Assembly (NCBI GenBank): GCA_047629195.1
Contig: JBLHWY010000012.1
Location: forward strand, 3,503 to 67,502
DNA from: UBA4582 sp047629195
Lineage (GTDB): Bacteria; Pseudomonadota; Gammaproteobacteria; Pseudomonadales; Azotimanducaceae
Direction of reading: 5' to 3'
DNA length: 64,000 nucleotides
Shown here: piece by piece, positions 54,976-63,391 of the stretch
How positions within the stretch are numbered: the first letter of the stretch is position 1
Layout of the letters: each line of letters starts with the position of its first letter
Program-made: the position numbers and the translations under genes
Notes under the pieces: generated by a model
Seen by the model: the letters and a program-made list of their open reading frames with translations, nothing else
What the model was told of the DNA's origin: nothing
The model's database searches: none

Positions 54976-55475
54976 TCTGGACTACCTCCCTTTGAAGCTA
55001 AAAATTTAACAAGCTGCTCAATCTGGATTTCATTGAGCACGGTTTCACCAACAACTTCTGTTGCTACCTGACTCAAACCTAACGTTCGATAGTAAGGCGG
55101 CATAATAGTGTGTGGATTCAATCGTGATGCATCAACAATTCGATAACGCAGCTGTGCTCGCGTAAGTCGAGCGCCTACTGTAGATAAATCGGGTCCAAGA
55201 TTCCCCTGAAACGACGCGCCAATGTCCGCTATCTTGTGACACAAGACGCAGTGACCACTCTCTCTGCTCACAAAAACTTTCGCACCCTCTTCAACGCTAC
55301 TTTCCACATCGGTCAAAGGCAGCCTTATCTCATCACCTTCGACAAGGTAATTTTTTACAATAGAGTTTTCTACAATAGACTTCGCTAAATAAGCGTCGTC
55401 AGTTTCAATTGTTCTGACAGGGACGCAAGACATCAATGTCACGCATCCAAATCCAATAATCGTCCGACCAATCAA
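54972..55475 (-). CDS. soxX: Sulfur oxidation c-type cytochrome SoxX
   Basis: A 167-residue monohaem cytochrome. The N-terminus MIGRTIIGFGCVTLMSCVP has a lipobox-like Cys, suggesting membrane anchoring. The haem site is GHCVLCHKIADIGASFQGNL and the distal Met lies in NPHTIMPPYYRTLGL. It is the electron-accepting partner of SoxA. Its start overlaps the fccB stop (ATGA) and its stop overlaps soxY. Confidence 0.93.
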   Translation of the reverse strand: MIGRTIIGFGCVTLMSCVPVRTIETDDAYLAKSIVENSIVKNYLVEGDEIRLPLTDVESSVEEGAKVFVSRESGHCVLCHKIADIGASFQGNLGPDLSTVGARLTRAQLRYRIVDASRLNPHTIMPPYYRTLGLSQVATEVVGETVLNEIQIEQLVKFLASKGGSPE

Positions 55476-56749
55476 AGGAAAGTCTCTGTTGTAATTGTCT
55501 CAAACCAATCTCTCGCCTGAACTGCTTCTCGCATCAACAAATCATCTGGCGCTTGACGGGGGCTAATGCCACCGGCGCCGGGAACACTTGCGAGTACACC
55601 ACCCTGATTATGGTAAACACCGGAAACAGAAATGGCCTTGTTTTCTGTTACAAAAGAATAACAAGTATTGGCTAGCGTGGTGGGTTCGACTTCGAGTTCG
55701 CTGAGCATCCTGACTATCTGAATCGCACAGACCTTTGCCTGGGCGTTAGCAGCAAAAGCTGATTTCGGCATTGGCGCGGCTATTGTGGCATCTCCAATCA
55801 CGTGAATTCCCACTTGCAGCGGCGACTCAAAATTTTCCGCATTGATCGGACACCAACCAGATTCATTGGCTACTCCGGCGCGCTGAGCAATCAATCCTGC
55901 TTGTTGTGGCGGCACAATATTCACCACATCGGCTTTCAGCGAATCAAAGTCGGTATGCAGGGTCATTGTTTTTACGTCAACTCGGTTCACTCGCCCGTCA
56001 TTTGAAGGGTTTCGCCACTCAATCAAATTGCCGTAATGTTTTTCCCATGCTGATAAAAACAGTGGCTGCTTCGAAAATTTCTCATTACTATCGAGCACAA
56101 GGAGTTTCGACTTAGGTTTATGTTGCTTGAGATAATTGCCGATAATGCTTGCACGTTCATAAGGGCCCGGAGGACAACGAAATGGCGCAGCAGTAACCGA
56201 TATTGCAACGACGCCACCGTCCGGCATCGACTGTAATTGTGCCTTAAGAATTTCGGTTTGAGCGCCAGCTTTCCAGGCATGGGGCATCGTGTTAACGGCA
56301 TCGGCTTTGTAGCCTTCCAGTGCACCCCAGCGAAAATCGATCCCCGGAGACAAGACTAATTTGTCATAGTCGAGCACTGCCTTATTCGACAGTTTTACTT
56401 GGCGCGCGACTGGGTCGACATCAATTGCCATCTCTGGCAGTACGTTTATCCCCTCAGCGGTTAATGCACCATAAGAGAACATTTGAGCGTTAAGGCTTCG
56501 CAAGCCGCCAATAACCAAATTGCTGAATGGACAGGCTACATATATTTTGGCGGGCTCGACGAGCGACACTTGAAGCGTAGGTAGTAGACGTTTAGCAAAC
56601 CGTGCAACTGTTGCGCCGCCGAAACCGCCGCCCACAACAACCAACTTTGCACTTTGACTGCTGGCTAAAACGGTGGGTGACAACAATCCAGCCAGACCAA
56701 GCGCCGATAGATTTTTTAGTAACTCACGACGAGAAATAGACCTGCTCAT
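55472..56749 (-). CDS. fccB: Flavocytochrome c sulfide dehydrogenase flavoprotein (FccB/SoxF)
   Basis: A 425-residue periplasmic flavoprotein with a Tat signal (SISRRELLKNLSALGLAGLL). The FAD motif is KLVVVGGGFGGATVARFAK. It has the family segment PAKIYVACPFSNLVIGG with the flavin/redox cysteine, YDKLVLSPGIDFRWG, and HVIGDATIAAPMPKSAFAAN. It oxidises sulfide, with electrons going to a small cytochrome c such as the one encoded immediately upstream. It starts 1 bp after that gene and overlaps soxX. Confidence 0.92.
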   Translation of the reverse strand: MSRSISRRELLKNLSALGLAGLLSPTVLASSQSAKLVVVGGGFGGATVARFAKRLLPTLQVSLVEPAKIYVACPFSNLVIGGLRSLNAQMFSYGALTAEGINVLPEMAIDVDPVARQVKLSNKAVLDYDKLVLSPGIDFRWGALEGYKADAVNTMPHAWKAGAQTEILKAQLQSMPDGGVVAISVTAAPFRCPPGPYERASIIGNYLKQHKPKSKLLVLDSNEKFSKQPLFLSAWEKHYGNLIEWRNPSNDGRVNRVDVKTMTLHTDFDSLKADVVNIVPPQQAGLIAQRAGVANESGWCPINAENFESPLQVGIHVIGDATIAAPMPKSAFAANAQAKVCAIQIVRMLSELEVEPTTLANTCYSFVTENKAISVSGVYHNQGGVLASVPGAGGISPRQAPDDLLMREAVQARDWFETITTETFL

Positions 56750-56750
56750 A

Positions 56751-57122
56751 TCATCTTGATTCCGTCGCCAGATAACGCGCTATCTGCTTGATTTGCTCGT
56801 CAGTGTAACCCCGTGCCATACGGTGCATCGCCGTTGAACTCTCAGGTTCGTTTTTATATTTCCGAAACAGGATCGAAATTCGCAAGGCTGAATACCCATT
56901 CAAACTGGCAATACCATCATGAGTAACATCATTGCCATGACACCCTGAACAAACCGCTGCCATGGTCGCGGCTTGCGACAAGGCAAAAAGCCTTGAGCCA
57001 TTAGGTTCATCTTCGTAAGAACTGTTAGTATCAGTTCCGGCACAGGCTGTCAGTAGCAGAGCTGATACAAGCAACGTTACTCGTATCAGCCTCACACTTG
57101 ATCTCACGAGACCAATCATCAC
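56751..57122 (-). CDS. Small c-type cytochrome (FccA/SoxE-like or Mo-oxidoreductase partner)
   Basis: A 123-residue monohaem cytochrome with a lipoprotein-like signal (LLVSALLLTACAGTDTNSS) and CSGCHGNDVTHDGIASLNGY. The distal ligand is probably Met in SSTAMHRMARGYTDEQIKQI. It overlaps the upstream molybdopterin-enzyme gene by 4 bp and precedes fccB by 1 bp, so it could be the FccA partner of FccB, the electron acceptor of the molybdopterin enzyme, or both. Haem-c and Met ligation would put it in the periplasm. Confidence 0.9.
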   Translation of the reverse strand: MMIGLVRSSVRLIRVTLLVSALLLTACAGTDTNSSYEDEPNGSRLFALSQAATMAAVCSGCHGNDVTHDGIASLNGYSALRISILFRKYKNEPESSTAMHRMARGYTDEQIKQIARYLATESR

Positions 57123-59329
57123 GCCCTCAGTTTCGTATCCTTGAGTGGCAGCGTTCTGACTCTGGTACCGGTTGCTGCGAATATCGCATTCAATACTGCT
57201 GGCGCTGCAACAGAAATAGTAGGCTCACCCACACCACCATAAAAACCGCCTGAAGGCATGACTATGGTTTCAACCTTAGGCATATCCTTAATACGCATAG
57301 ATGGGTAGGTGTGGAAGTTATCCTGCTGAACCTCTCCGTTCTCAAAAGTTATTTCACCGTACAAAGCAGCAGATAGACCATATACAAAAGATCCTTCAAC
57401 CTGCGCCTCAATTTGCTGAGGGTTTACCGCGGTACCACAATCTGTCGCGGCAACGATACGATCTACGCTAAGATTTCCTGCACTGTCAACAGTGACATCC
57501 GCACATGCCGCGACATAACTGCCAAAGGCATACAGCAATGCTAAGCCTCGAGACTTACCATCATTGCTTCCCCAACCGGATTTTTCAGCAACCGCTTTCA
57601 ATACCGCTGTACTCTGCGGATTGTTTTTCAGATGAGCTAATCTAAATTCTAGCGGATCGCGGCCGGCGGCATGCGCCATTTCGTCTAGGAAACACTCTAA
57701 ATAAACAGCATTCTGGTTAACATTCACGCCACGCCAAAACCCGGGTCGAATAGGTGGATTCCGCATGGCGTGGTCAACGACTAGGTTAGGGAATTCATAA
57801 CTGATCTGATGCTGATCCATTCCTGGATTCATACCGCGTTTTACCACACCCTGGAAGGTAGCGAAGTCCATACCATCAACAAGCCTATGAGGCATCAGAC
57901 CAGCCAGAATTGATTGGCCGGAAATACGCATATGTAGCCCCGTGAGATTACCATCCGCGTCCAGGCTTCCCTTCATTTTGGCCATTGTTGTCGGATGATA
58001 GAAACCGTGCTTCTGGTCTTCTTCTCTGGTCCACTGCAGCTTGATCGGTGTCCCAGGAAAAGCTTTTGCAATCTCAACCGCCTGATGAATATAGTCAGGC
58101 GCACCGCGCCGACCAAAACCTCCACCAAGAATTGTTTTATAAACTTCGCACTGTTCAATTGGCACACCAGATGCTTCAGAGGTTGCAGCCAGCGCCGCTT
58201 CTCCATTTTGAGTTGGACACCAGACTTCACACTTATCTTTTGTCCAGACGGCCGTCGCATTCATGGGTTCCATCGGCGCATGATTTTGTGACGGGCACTT
58301 GTAAATGCCTTCGACCATTTTGTCTGCGGATCCAAACGCTACCTCTATATCACCTTCTTTGTTGCCCTCGAATGCTTCATCAGCATCGAGTCCGCTTTCT
58401 AACAATTCTGTTAGCTCTTTGTCATTGAAGTTCTTATTGGGGCCCAGGTCCCATTTAATCGGCAACTTATTCAACGCTGAATTCGCCTGCCACCAGGTAT
58501 CGCCAACTACTGCGACACCGTTGGCACCGACAGCGGTGACAACTTTAACCACAGCACGTACGCCGGGCATATTCTTAACGGCAGAGTCGTCAAAACTAAC
58601 AAGCTTGCCACCCATTACCGGGCAATCCTTAATACTCGCAAGCAGCATGCCTGGCAATTTGATGTCGGCGCCGTAAATTAACTTGCCTGTCAGCTTTTCG
58701 GTAGTATCCAAACGCTTCAGCGGTTTTCCCGCAATCTTCCATTGCGAAGGATCTTTCAGTTTCACGTTTTCGGGAATGGGAAGCTTAGATGCCGCAACGG
58801 CAACCATGCCATAGGTCATTGTCTTACCACTTTTTGCATGGGTAATAACACTATCTTTACCACTGCACTCTGCCGCGGGCACGCCCCATTTATTTGCAGC
58901 CGCCTGAACCAGCATCATGCGCGCGGCAGCACCACCTTCTCTTACATACTGCTGGCTCGATCGTAACCCTTGACTACCACCGGTAGAAAAAGATCCCCAC
59001 GCTCTTTGTCTCGCTAGGTTTTGTCCAGGCGTTGGGAATTCCCAGGTGACCTTATCCCAATCGCACTGAAGCTCTTCAGCTACCAGTTGTGCAAGCCCAG
59101 TTAACGTACCCTGGCCCATCTCGGAACGGGCAATACGCACGGTCACAGTGTCGTCCGTTGCAATTTGTACCCACGCATTTACCTCATCGACACCGGCATG
59201 TTTAGACGCACCCGATGCAAGCCCTGGTAAAAACCCGATCGATAAACCAACACCAGCTGCGGTCGTGCTAATAAGAAATCCGCGTCGAGAAATTGTGTGG
59301 TTCGCTTTCAAATCAGTCATGTCTGTCAT
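57119..59329 (-). CDS. Molybdopterin-dependent oxidoreductase, isoquinoline 1-oxidoreductase beta-like
   Basis: A 736-residue xanthine-dehydrogenase-family large subunit from the ATG at 59329 (AGGGGAG eight bases upstream). It has a Tat signal (TISRRGFLISTTAAGVGLSI), VTVRIARSEMGQGTLTGLAQ, WGSFSTGGSQGLRSSQ, TILGGGFGRRGAPDYI, HAMRNPPIRPGFWRGVNVNQ and the C-terminal active-site Glu region GGVGEPTISVAAPAVLNAIF. It hydroxylates an N-heterocycle or oxidises an aldehyde. It is an IorB-type enzyme, periplasmic by its own signal, pairing with the 2Fe-2S subunit upstream. The substrate is unknown. Confidence 0.92.
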   Translation of the reverse strand: MTDMTDLKANHTISRRGFLISTTAAGVGLSIGFLPGLASGASKHAGVDEVNAWVQIATDDTVTVRIARSEMGQGTLTGLAQLVAEELQCDWDKVTWEFPTPGQNLARQRAWGSFSTGGSQGLRSSQQYVREGGAAARMMLVQAAANKWGVPAAECSGKDSVITHAKSGKTMTYGMVAVAASKLPIPENVKLKDPSQWKIAGKPLKRLDTTEKLTGKLIYGADIKLPGMLLASIKDCPVMGGKLVSFDDSAVKNMPGVRAVVKVVTAVGANGVAVVGDTWWQANSALNKLPIKWDLGPNKNFNDKELTELLESGLDADEAFEGNKEGDIEVAFGSADKMVEGIYKCPSQNHAPMEPMNATAVWTKDKCEVWCPTQNGEAALAATSEASGVPIEQCEVYKTILGGGFGRRGAPDYIHQAVEIAKAFPGTPIKLQWTREEDQKHGFYHPTTMAKMKGSLDADGNLTGLHMRISGQSILAGLMPHRLVDGMDFATFQGVVKRGMNPGMDQHQISYEFPNLVVDHAMRNPPIRPGFWRGVNVNQNAVYLECFLDEMAHAAGRDPLEFRLAHLKNNPQSTAVLKAVAEKSGWGSNDGKSRGLALLYAFGSYVAACADVTVDSAGNLSVDRIVAATDCGTAVNPQQIEAQVEGSFVYGLSAALYGEITFENGEVQQDNFHTYPSMRIKDMPKVETIVMPSGGFYGGVGEPTISVAAPAVLNAIFAATGTRVRTLPLKDTKLRA

Positions 59330-59343
59330 TCGTGCAACTCCCC

Positions 59344-59799
59344 TCAGGCTTTTTTGGTTTTGGCTAGATGAATGCCTTGGCGAACTCGCTGGAACGTGCC
59401 ACACCGGCAAATATTGGTTATCTGATTATCGATATCTTCATCGGTCGCATTGGGCGTTTTCTCTAGCAAACTAGCAGCAGCCATCATCATGCCGGACTGA
59501 CAATAACCACACTGAGGAACATCTAATTCAGCCCAGGCCTGCTGAACAGGGTGAGAACCATCTTCCGAAAGACCTTCGATCGTAGTGATTTCACTTTTTT
59601 CATTGACAGCAGCCAATGGCATAACGCATGAACGCACAGGGTTTCCATCAATATGCACAGTGCAAGAACCACACTGAGCGATGCCGCAACCATATTTGGT
59701 TCCAGTCATGCTTAATTGCTCCCTGATTATCCACAGCAAAGGTGTGGTTTCATCTGCATCGACCTCGTACGATGCGCCATTAACCTTAAGCTTCTTCAT
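59344..59799 (-). CDS. 2Fe-2S subunit, isoquinoline 1-oxidoreductase alpha-like
   Basis: A 151-residue ferredoxin-type subunit from ATG 59799 (AGGGG eight bases upstream). The N-terminal cluster motif is YGCGIAQCGSCTVHIDG with Cys in VRSCVMPL. The second cluster is QCGYCQSGMMM with ICRCGTFQRVRQGI. It transfers electrons from the molybdenum site. It has no signal peptide and is probably exported by hitchhiking on the Tat signal of the large subunit encoded 14 bp downstream. Confidence 0.94.
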   Translation of the reverse strand: MKKLKVNGASYEVDADETTPLLWIIREQLSMTGTKYGCGIAQCGSCTVHIDGNPVRSCVMPLAAVNEKSEITTIEGLSEDGSHPVQQAWAELDVPQCGYCQSGMMMAAASLLEKTPNATDEDIDNQITNICRCGTFQRVRQGIHLAKTKKA

Positions 59800-59889
59800 C
59801 AACATTTCCCCTATATCAAACGACTTGTTTCTTCAATTTGTAAAACGTAAATACTTTATTACAACCCGCGGGCAAATGCTCAAAAAAAT

Positions 59890-60855
59890 TTACCAGGCAT
59901 ACGCTTCAGGCGCTTCACCGCAAGGCGGAAATATCTCATCGAGACGATTTAACACTTCATCATTCAGCACGATTTCAGGCACCTGTAGCACTGACTCCAA
60001 TTGGGTCACACTCGCAGGCCCGACAATGGTTGCTACCACACCGGATTGGTGCAATAACCACGAAAGCGCCACACGACTCGGGGTTTCGTTTAACTCGATA
60101 CACAACTGTTCATACAGTCCAAGCTGTTGAGATCGTTGTGCCATAGCCTTTAGCATGTCTGCAGAATCTCGCCTGCCGCTATTATTTTCTGGCGCGCCCG
60201 CCAACAAACCTCCAGCCAGTGGGCTCCAAGGTATCAAACCCAGACCATACTCACGACACGCAGGTATAACTTCAAGCTCAACTCGTCGCTCAATTAAGTT
60301 AAACAAACTCTGCTCTGACACCAAACCCAACTGATGTCGAGCCTTAGCATTTTCGTTAGCTCTGGCTATAGCCCAACCAGGGAAATTACTGGAACCAACA
60401 TAGGTGATTTTACCCTGACTAATCAACCTCTCCATTGCTTGCCAAATTTCTTCAATCGGTGCAGATCGATCAATATGATGCATCTGATATAAATCAATAT
60501 GCTCTACACCTAAACGCTTTAAACTTGCGTCACAGGCCATTTGGATATGCCGAGCCGACAAACCACCGTCGTTAACACCCGCTGACATAGGCTCATGAAC
60601 CTTGGTTGCTATCACAACTTTGTCGCGGCGCGATTTATCTTCTGCCAACCACTCACCCAGGATTTTTTCCGTAGCGCCCACTCCAAGATCACCACCATAT
60701 TGATTAGCGGTATCAATAAAATTGATACCGGCATTTAGCGCTGCATTCAATATTTCAAATGACTCAGCAGCAGGCGTACGAGGTCCAAAATTCATTGTAC
60801 CGAGGCACAACTCACTGACTTTTAGTGCAGAGCGCCCCAATTGTCTGTATTGCAT
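59890..60855 (-). CDS. Aldo/keto reductase
   Basis: A 321-residue TIM-barrel reductase: MQYRQLGRSALKVSELCLGT, D/Y/K/H catalytic residues in NFIDTANQYGGDLG, VVIATKVHEP and IDLYQMHHIDRSAP, and PWSPLAGGLLAG for cofactor binding. It reduces an aldehyde or ketone with NADPH. It lies 19 bp after the phytanoyl-CoA dioxygenase family gene and about 90 bp before the 2Fe-2S subunit gene, all minus strand, so it may belong to the same transcript. Confidence 0.93.
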   Translation of the reverse strand: MQYRQLGRSALKVSELCLGTMNFGPRTPAAESFEILNAALNAGINFIDTANQYGGDLGVGATEKILGEWLAEDKSRRDKVVIATKVHEPMSAGVNDGGLSARHIQMACDASLKRLGVEHIDLYQMHHIDRSAPIEEIWQAMERLISQGKITYVGSSNFPGWAIARANENAKARHQLGLVSEQSLFNLIERRVELEVIPACREYGLGLIPWSPLAGGLLAGAPENNSGRRDSADMLKAMAQRSQQLGLYEQLCIELNETPSRVALSWLLHQSGVVATIVGPASVTQLESVLQVPEIVLNDEVLNRLDEIFPPCGEAPEAYAW

Positions 60856-60874
60856 AGATTAAATCCATTTAAGT

Positions 60875-61828
60875 TTATGGCGCTCGTAAGGTGGGTCCGG
60901 TAATCAAGGTTTCACTCGAATCCGCTACAGAGAATCGTGTCAGTCGCTGCGCATTCTCTGACAGGCTCTTGTAATCCTCATAGGTAATACCCGGCACAAC
61001 AGGTTCACGAAACCAAGGCGCGTAAAACTCCAGGTTTGGAATCGATCTCGTTGCGTCAGAAACATTCGGTGTACCACCGTGCCAGGCTCGAACATCACGA
61101 ATCATTATCGACCCTGCCGGCACAGGACATACGGTACTTAGTCTCATCCACTCTGGCTCATCTTTGAGCCTAGGGATGTGTACCCGGGACTTTTGTGTGC
61201 CGGGAATTTGCCTCGTAGGGCCGTTTAACCGAGTGACTTCCTGCGGCAAAAAGTTCACACAAACATAGGGCGCAGGTAGATCACGAATAGTAATTTGACC
61301 TGATGGATCATGAAATGCGCTAAAAGGCGTTTTATCTCGTGCCGTCCAATCCTGAACATCAGAATGTAGAGGCTGATAATCAACGGCGCCTGGCAAACAA
61401 AAATCACCGCTCCCTGCCCGAAGGATATAATCCTCAGAGCCGAAAATAGCATTGAGTAGCGTCAGGACTTCCGGAATATCGAGCAGCATTTGCCACTCTG
61501 GTCGATGTAATTGACTACGCGTTAGACTCGAACCACCAAACGAATATCGATGTGACCCCCTATTGCCCTGACGACCATCATCTAATGCAACAATCTCGCT
61601 GATAACTTCATTGCAGCCCGAAGCTAGAAAATCAATTTGCTCTTCATTCAGCACACCTTCAACCGTGACAAAACCATCACGCTTAAACAAGCGCACTGCT
61701 TGCTTTATATTATCTGGAGCAACTAGCTCCAACCCCTTAATACCATTGTTTTCTTCAAGATATCGACGAAGCTCAACCACCTCCGGTGCATCTGCGGCTG
61801 TATCAGCCCAACCGATTGGATTGCTCAT
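60875..61828 (-). CDS. Phytanoyl-CoA dioxygenase (PhyH) family protein
   Basis: A 317-residue Fe(II)/2-oxoglutarate oxygenase with FKRDGFVTVEGVLNEEQIDF, the iron H-x-D in YQPLHSDVQDW, VNFLPQEVTRLNGPTRQIPG, and the distal His in MIRDVRAWHGGTPNVSD. It hydroxylates an unknown substrate. It is only distantly similar to the PhyH protein at 52128-53159, so it is not a recent duplicate. It heads the minus-strand run aldo/keto reductase-ior-fcc-sox. Confidence 0.9.
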   Translation of the reverse strand: MSNPIGWADTAADAPEVVELRRYLEENNGIKGLELVAPDNIKQAVRLFKRDGFVTVEGVLNEEQIDFLASGCNEVISEIVALDDGRQGNRGSHRYSFGGSSLTRSQLHRPEWQMLLDIPEVLTLLNAIFGSEDYILRAGSGDFCLPGAVDYQPLHSDVQDWTARDKTPFSAFHDPSGQITIRDLPAPYVCVNFLPQEVTRLNGPTRQIPGTQKSRVHIPRLKDEPEWMRLSTVCPVPAGSIMIRDVRAWHGGTPNVSDATRSIPNLEFYAPWFREPVVPGITYEDYKSLSENAQRLTRFSVADSSETLITGPTLRAP

Positions 61829-61983
61829 TACAACGTTCCTGTTCCCTCTAATTAGAATTGGATGCTACCACGACAAGCCAGAATTGTCATACGAGCCTGA
61901 GGCCCACAGACCCAGCAGCAGGAAATGGGCCACTCCCTGATACGGCCCACCGGAGACGCGAAGTTCACTTACTTCTATTTAAG

Positions 61984-63357
61984 CTAGCCACCTTCGCGCA
62001 AACTATCACCAATCGCCTTAAACCTGGCTTTGCTTTCTTCAGCACTGAGCTTCAAATCAACAATCTTTGGCAAATAGCCAACGTCAGTTTTCTCTAACCC
62101 ATGAATTTCTTTAGCCGTCAGATTCTCAAGCTCAGGAATCCAACGCTTGATATAACTACAATCAACATCAAACCGCTTCTGCTGGCGCCAAGGATTAAAC
62201 ACACGAAAATACGGCTGAGCATCACAACCTGTCGAAGCACTCCACTGCCAATTACCATTATTGAGTGCCGGGTCATAGTCTATAAGATGCTTCGCAAAGT
62301 GGGCCTCACCTAACTGCCAATTCAGCAACAGGTTTTTGGTTAAAAAAGAAGCAACCACCATCCTCACACGATTGTGCATGTAACCGGTTGCCGCGAGTTC
62401 ACGCATACCCGCATCAACAATAGGAAACCCTGTTTTACCCTCCTCCCACAACCGAAGCCCCTCCAAGTTATCATTCCAACGCAAGCTTCGATATTTTTGA
62501 CGAAATGGCGAATGATAAACATAGGGAAAATGATGCCCTATGTGAAAATAGAAATCCCGCCAATAGAGTTGCCGAATAATGCCGTGCGAAGCAGAGTGCG
62601 CATCGAGCACAATTTGATAGACCTGCCGGGGAGAAACAAGGCCAAAACGAAGATATGCAGAAAGACGGCTAGTACCTTTAACACCGGGTATATCCTTGGA
62701 ATCATCGTAATTTTCCAACTTCTCGATCGAGTCCAAAATCACCTGCTTTCCATCAGGCATCACGGCTGTTTTATGCTTCAGGTATGGATCAAGCAGGCCC
62801 AACACAAGTGGCGCAGCTGGCTCACTTGCACCGTAGGGTTCAAGATTGAAGCTCACTGTCTCAGCAGGTGCTGAAATATGAAGCACGCGAGCCTTTCTAA
62901 AGAATGGAGTGAAAATAGTGTAAGGCAATCCGTCAATCTTCGAGACTGACTCTGGCTCATTCAATAACTGGTCACCATACTGCTTGATGACAACTCCGTG
63001 CTTTTTACAAACGTCTCTTAAGCTGCCATCGCGACGACGCGCCACAGGCGTATAGTCTCGATTAATAAAAACCCCATCGATCTTTTGATTGACGATGAGG
63101 TTTTCGATGACCTCACTTGGGTCACCGTGCAACACCTGCAATCTACTATGATGTTGCCTTAGCTCTTGATCAAGGTTTTGCAGCGCCTGTGCCAAAAAAC
63201 TCAATCGAGCAACCGAATGCTCCCAGCGAGACACAAGCAAAGGATCAACAATAAAAACCGGAATGACTGAGGATGACGCTTCCATGGCTGCGATCAAACC
63301 TACGTTATCTTGCAGTCTAAGATCGCGTCGGAAGATGAAAACTGATTTGTTTAGCAA
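61984..63357 (-). CDS. phrB: Deoxyribodipyrimidine photo-lyase
   Basis: A 457-residue class I CPD photolyase. The antenna-binding N-terminal Rossmann domain starts SVFIFRRDLRLQDNVGLIAA. The FAD domain contains GTSRLSAYLRFGLVSPRQVY, LYWRDFYFHIGHHFP, TGFPIVDAGMRELAATGYMH and WQWSASTGCDAQPYFRVFNP. It repairs cyclobutane pyrimidine dimers using light. It sits 34 bp after the DUF523-DUF1722 gene, a pairing often seen with phr. Confidence 0.95.
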   Translation of the reverse strand: MLNKSVFIFRRDLRLQDNVGLIAAMEASSSVIPVFIVDPLLVSRWEHSVARLSFLAQALQNLDQELRQHHSRLQVLHGDPSEVIENLIVNQKIDGVFINRDYTPVARRRDGSLRDVCKKHGVVIKQYGDQLLNEPESVSKIDGLPYTIFTPFFRKARVLHISAPAETVSFNLEPYGASEPAAPLVLGLLDPYLKHKTAVMPDGKQVILDSIEKLENYDDSKDIPGVKGTSRLSAYLRFGLVSPRQVYQIVLDAHSASHGIIRQLYWRDFYFHIGHHFPYVYHSPFRQKYRSLRWNDNLEGLRLWEEGKTGFPIVDAGMRELAATGYMHNRVRMVVASFLTKNLLLNWQLGEAHFAKHLIDYDPALNNGNWQWSASTGCDAQPYFRVFNPWRQQKRFDVDCSYIKRWIPELENLTAKEIHGLEKTDVGYLPKIVDLKLSAEESKARFKAIGDSLREGG

Positions 63358-63391
63358 ATGATACTCAACTATGAAACGGCGAAATTTCTAT

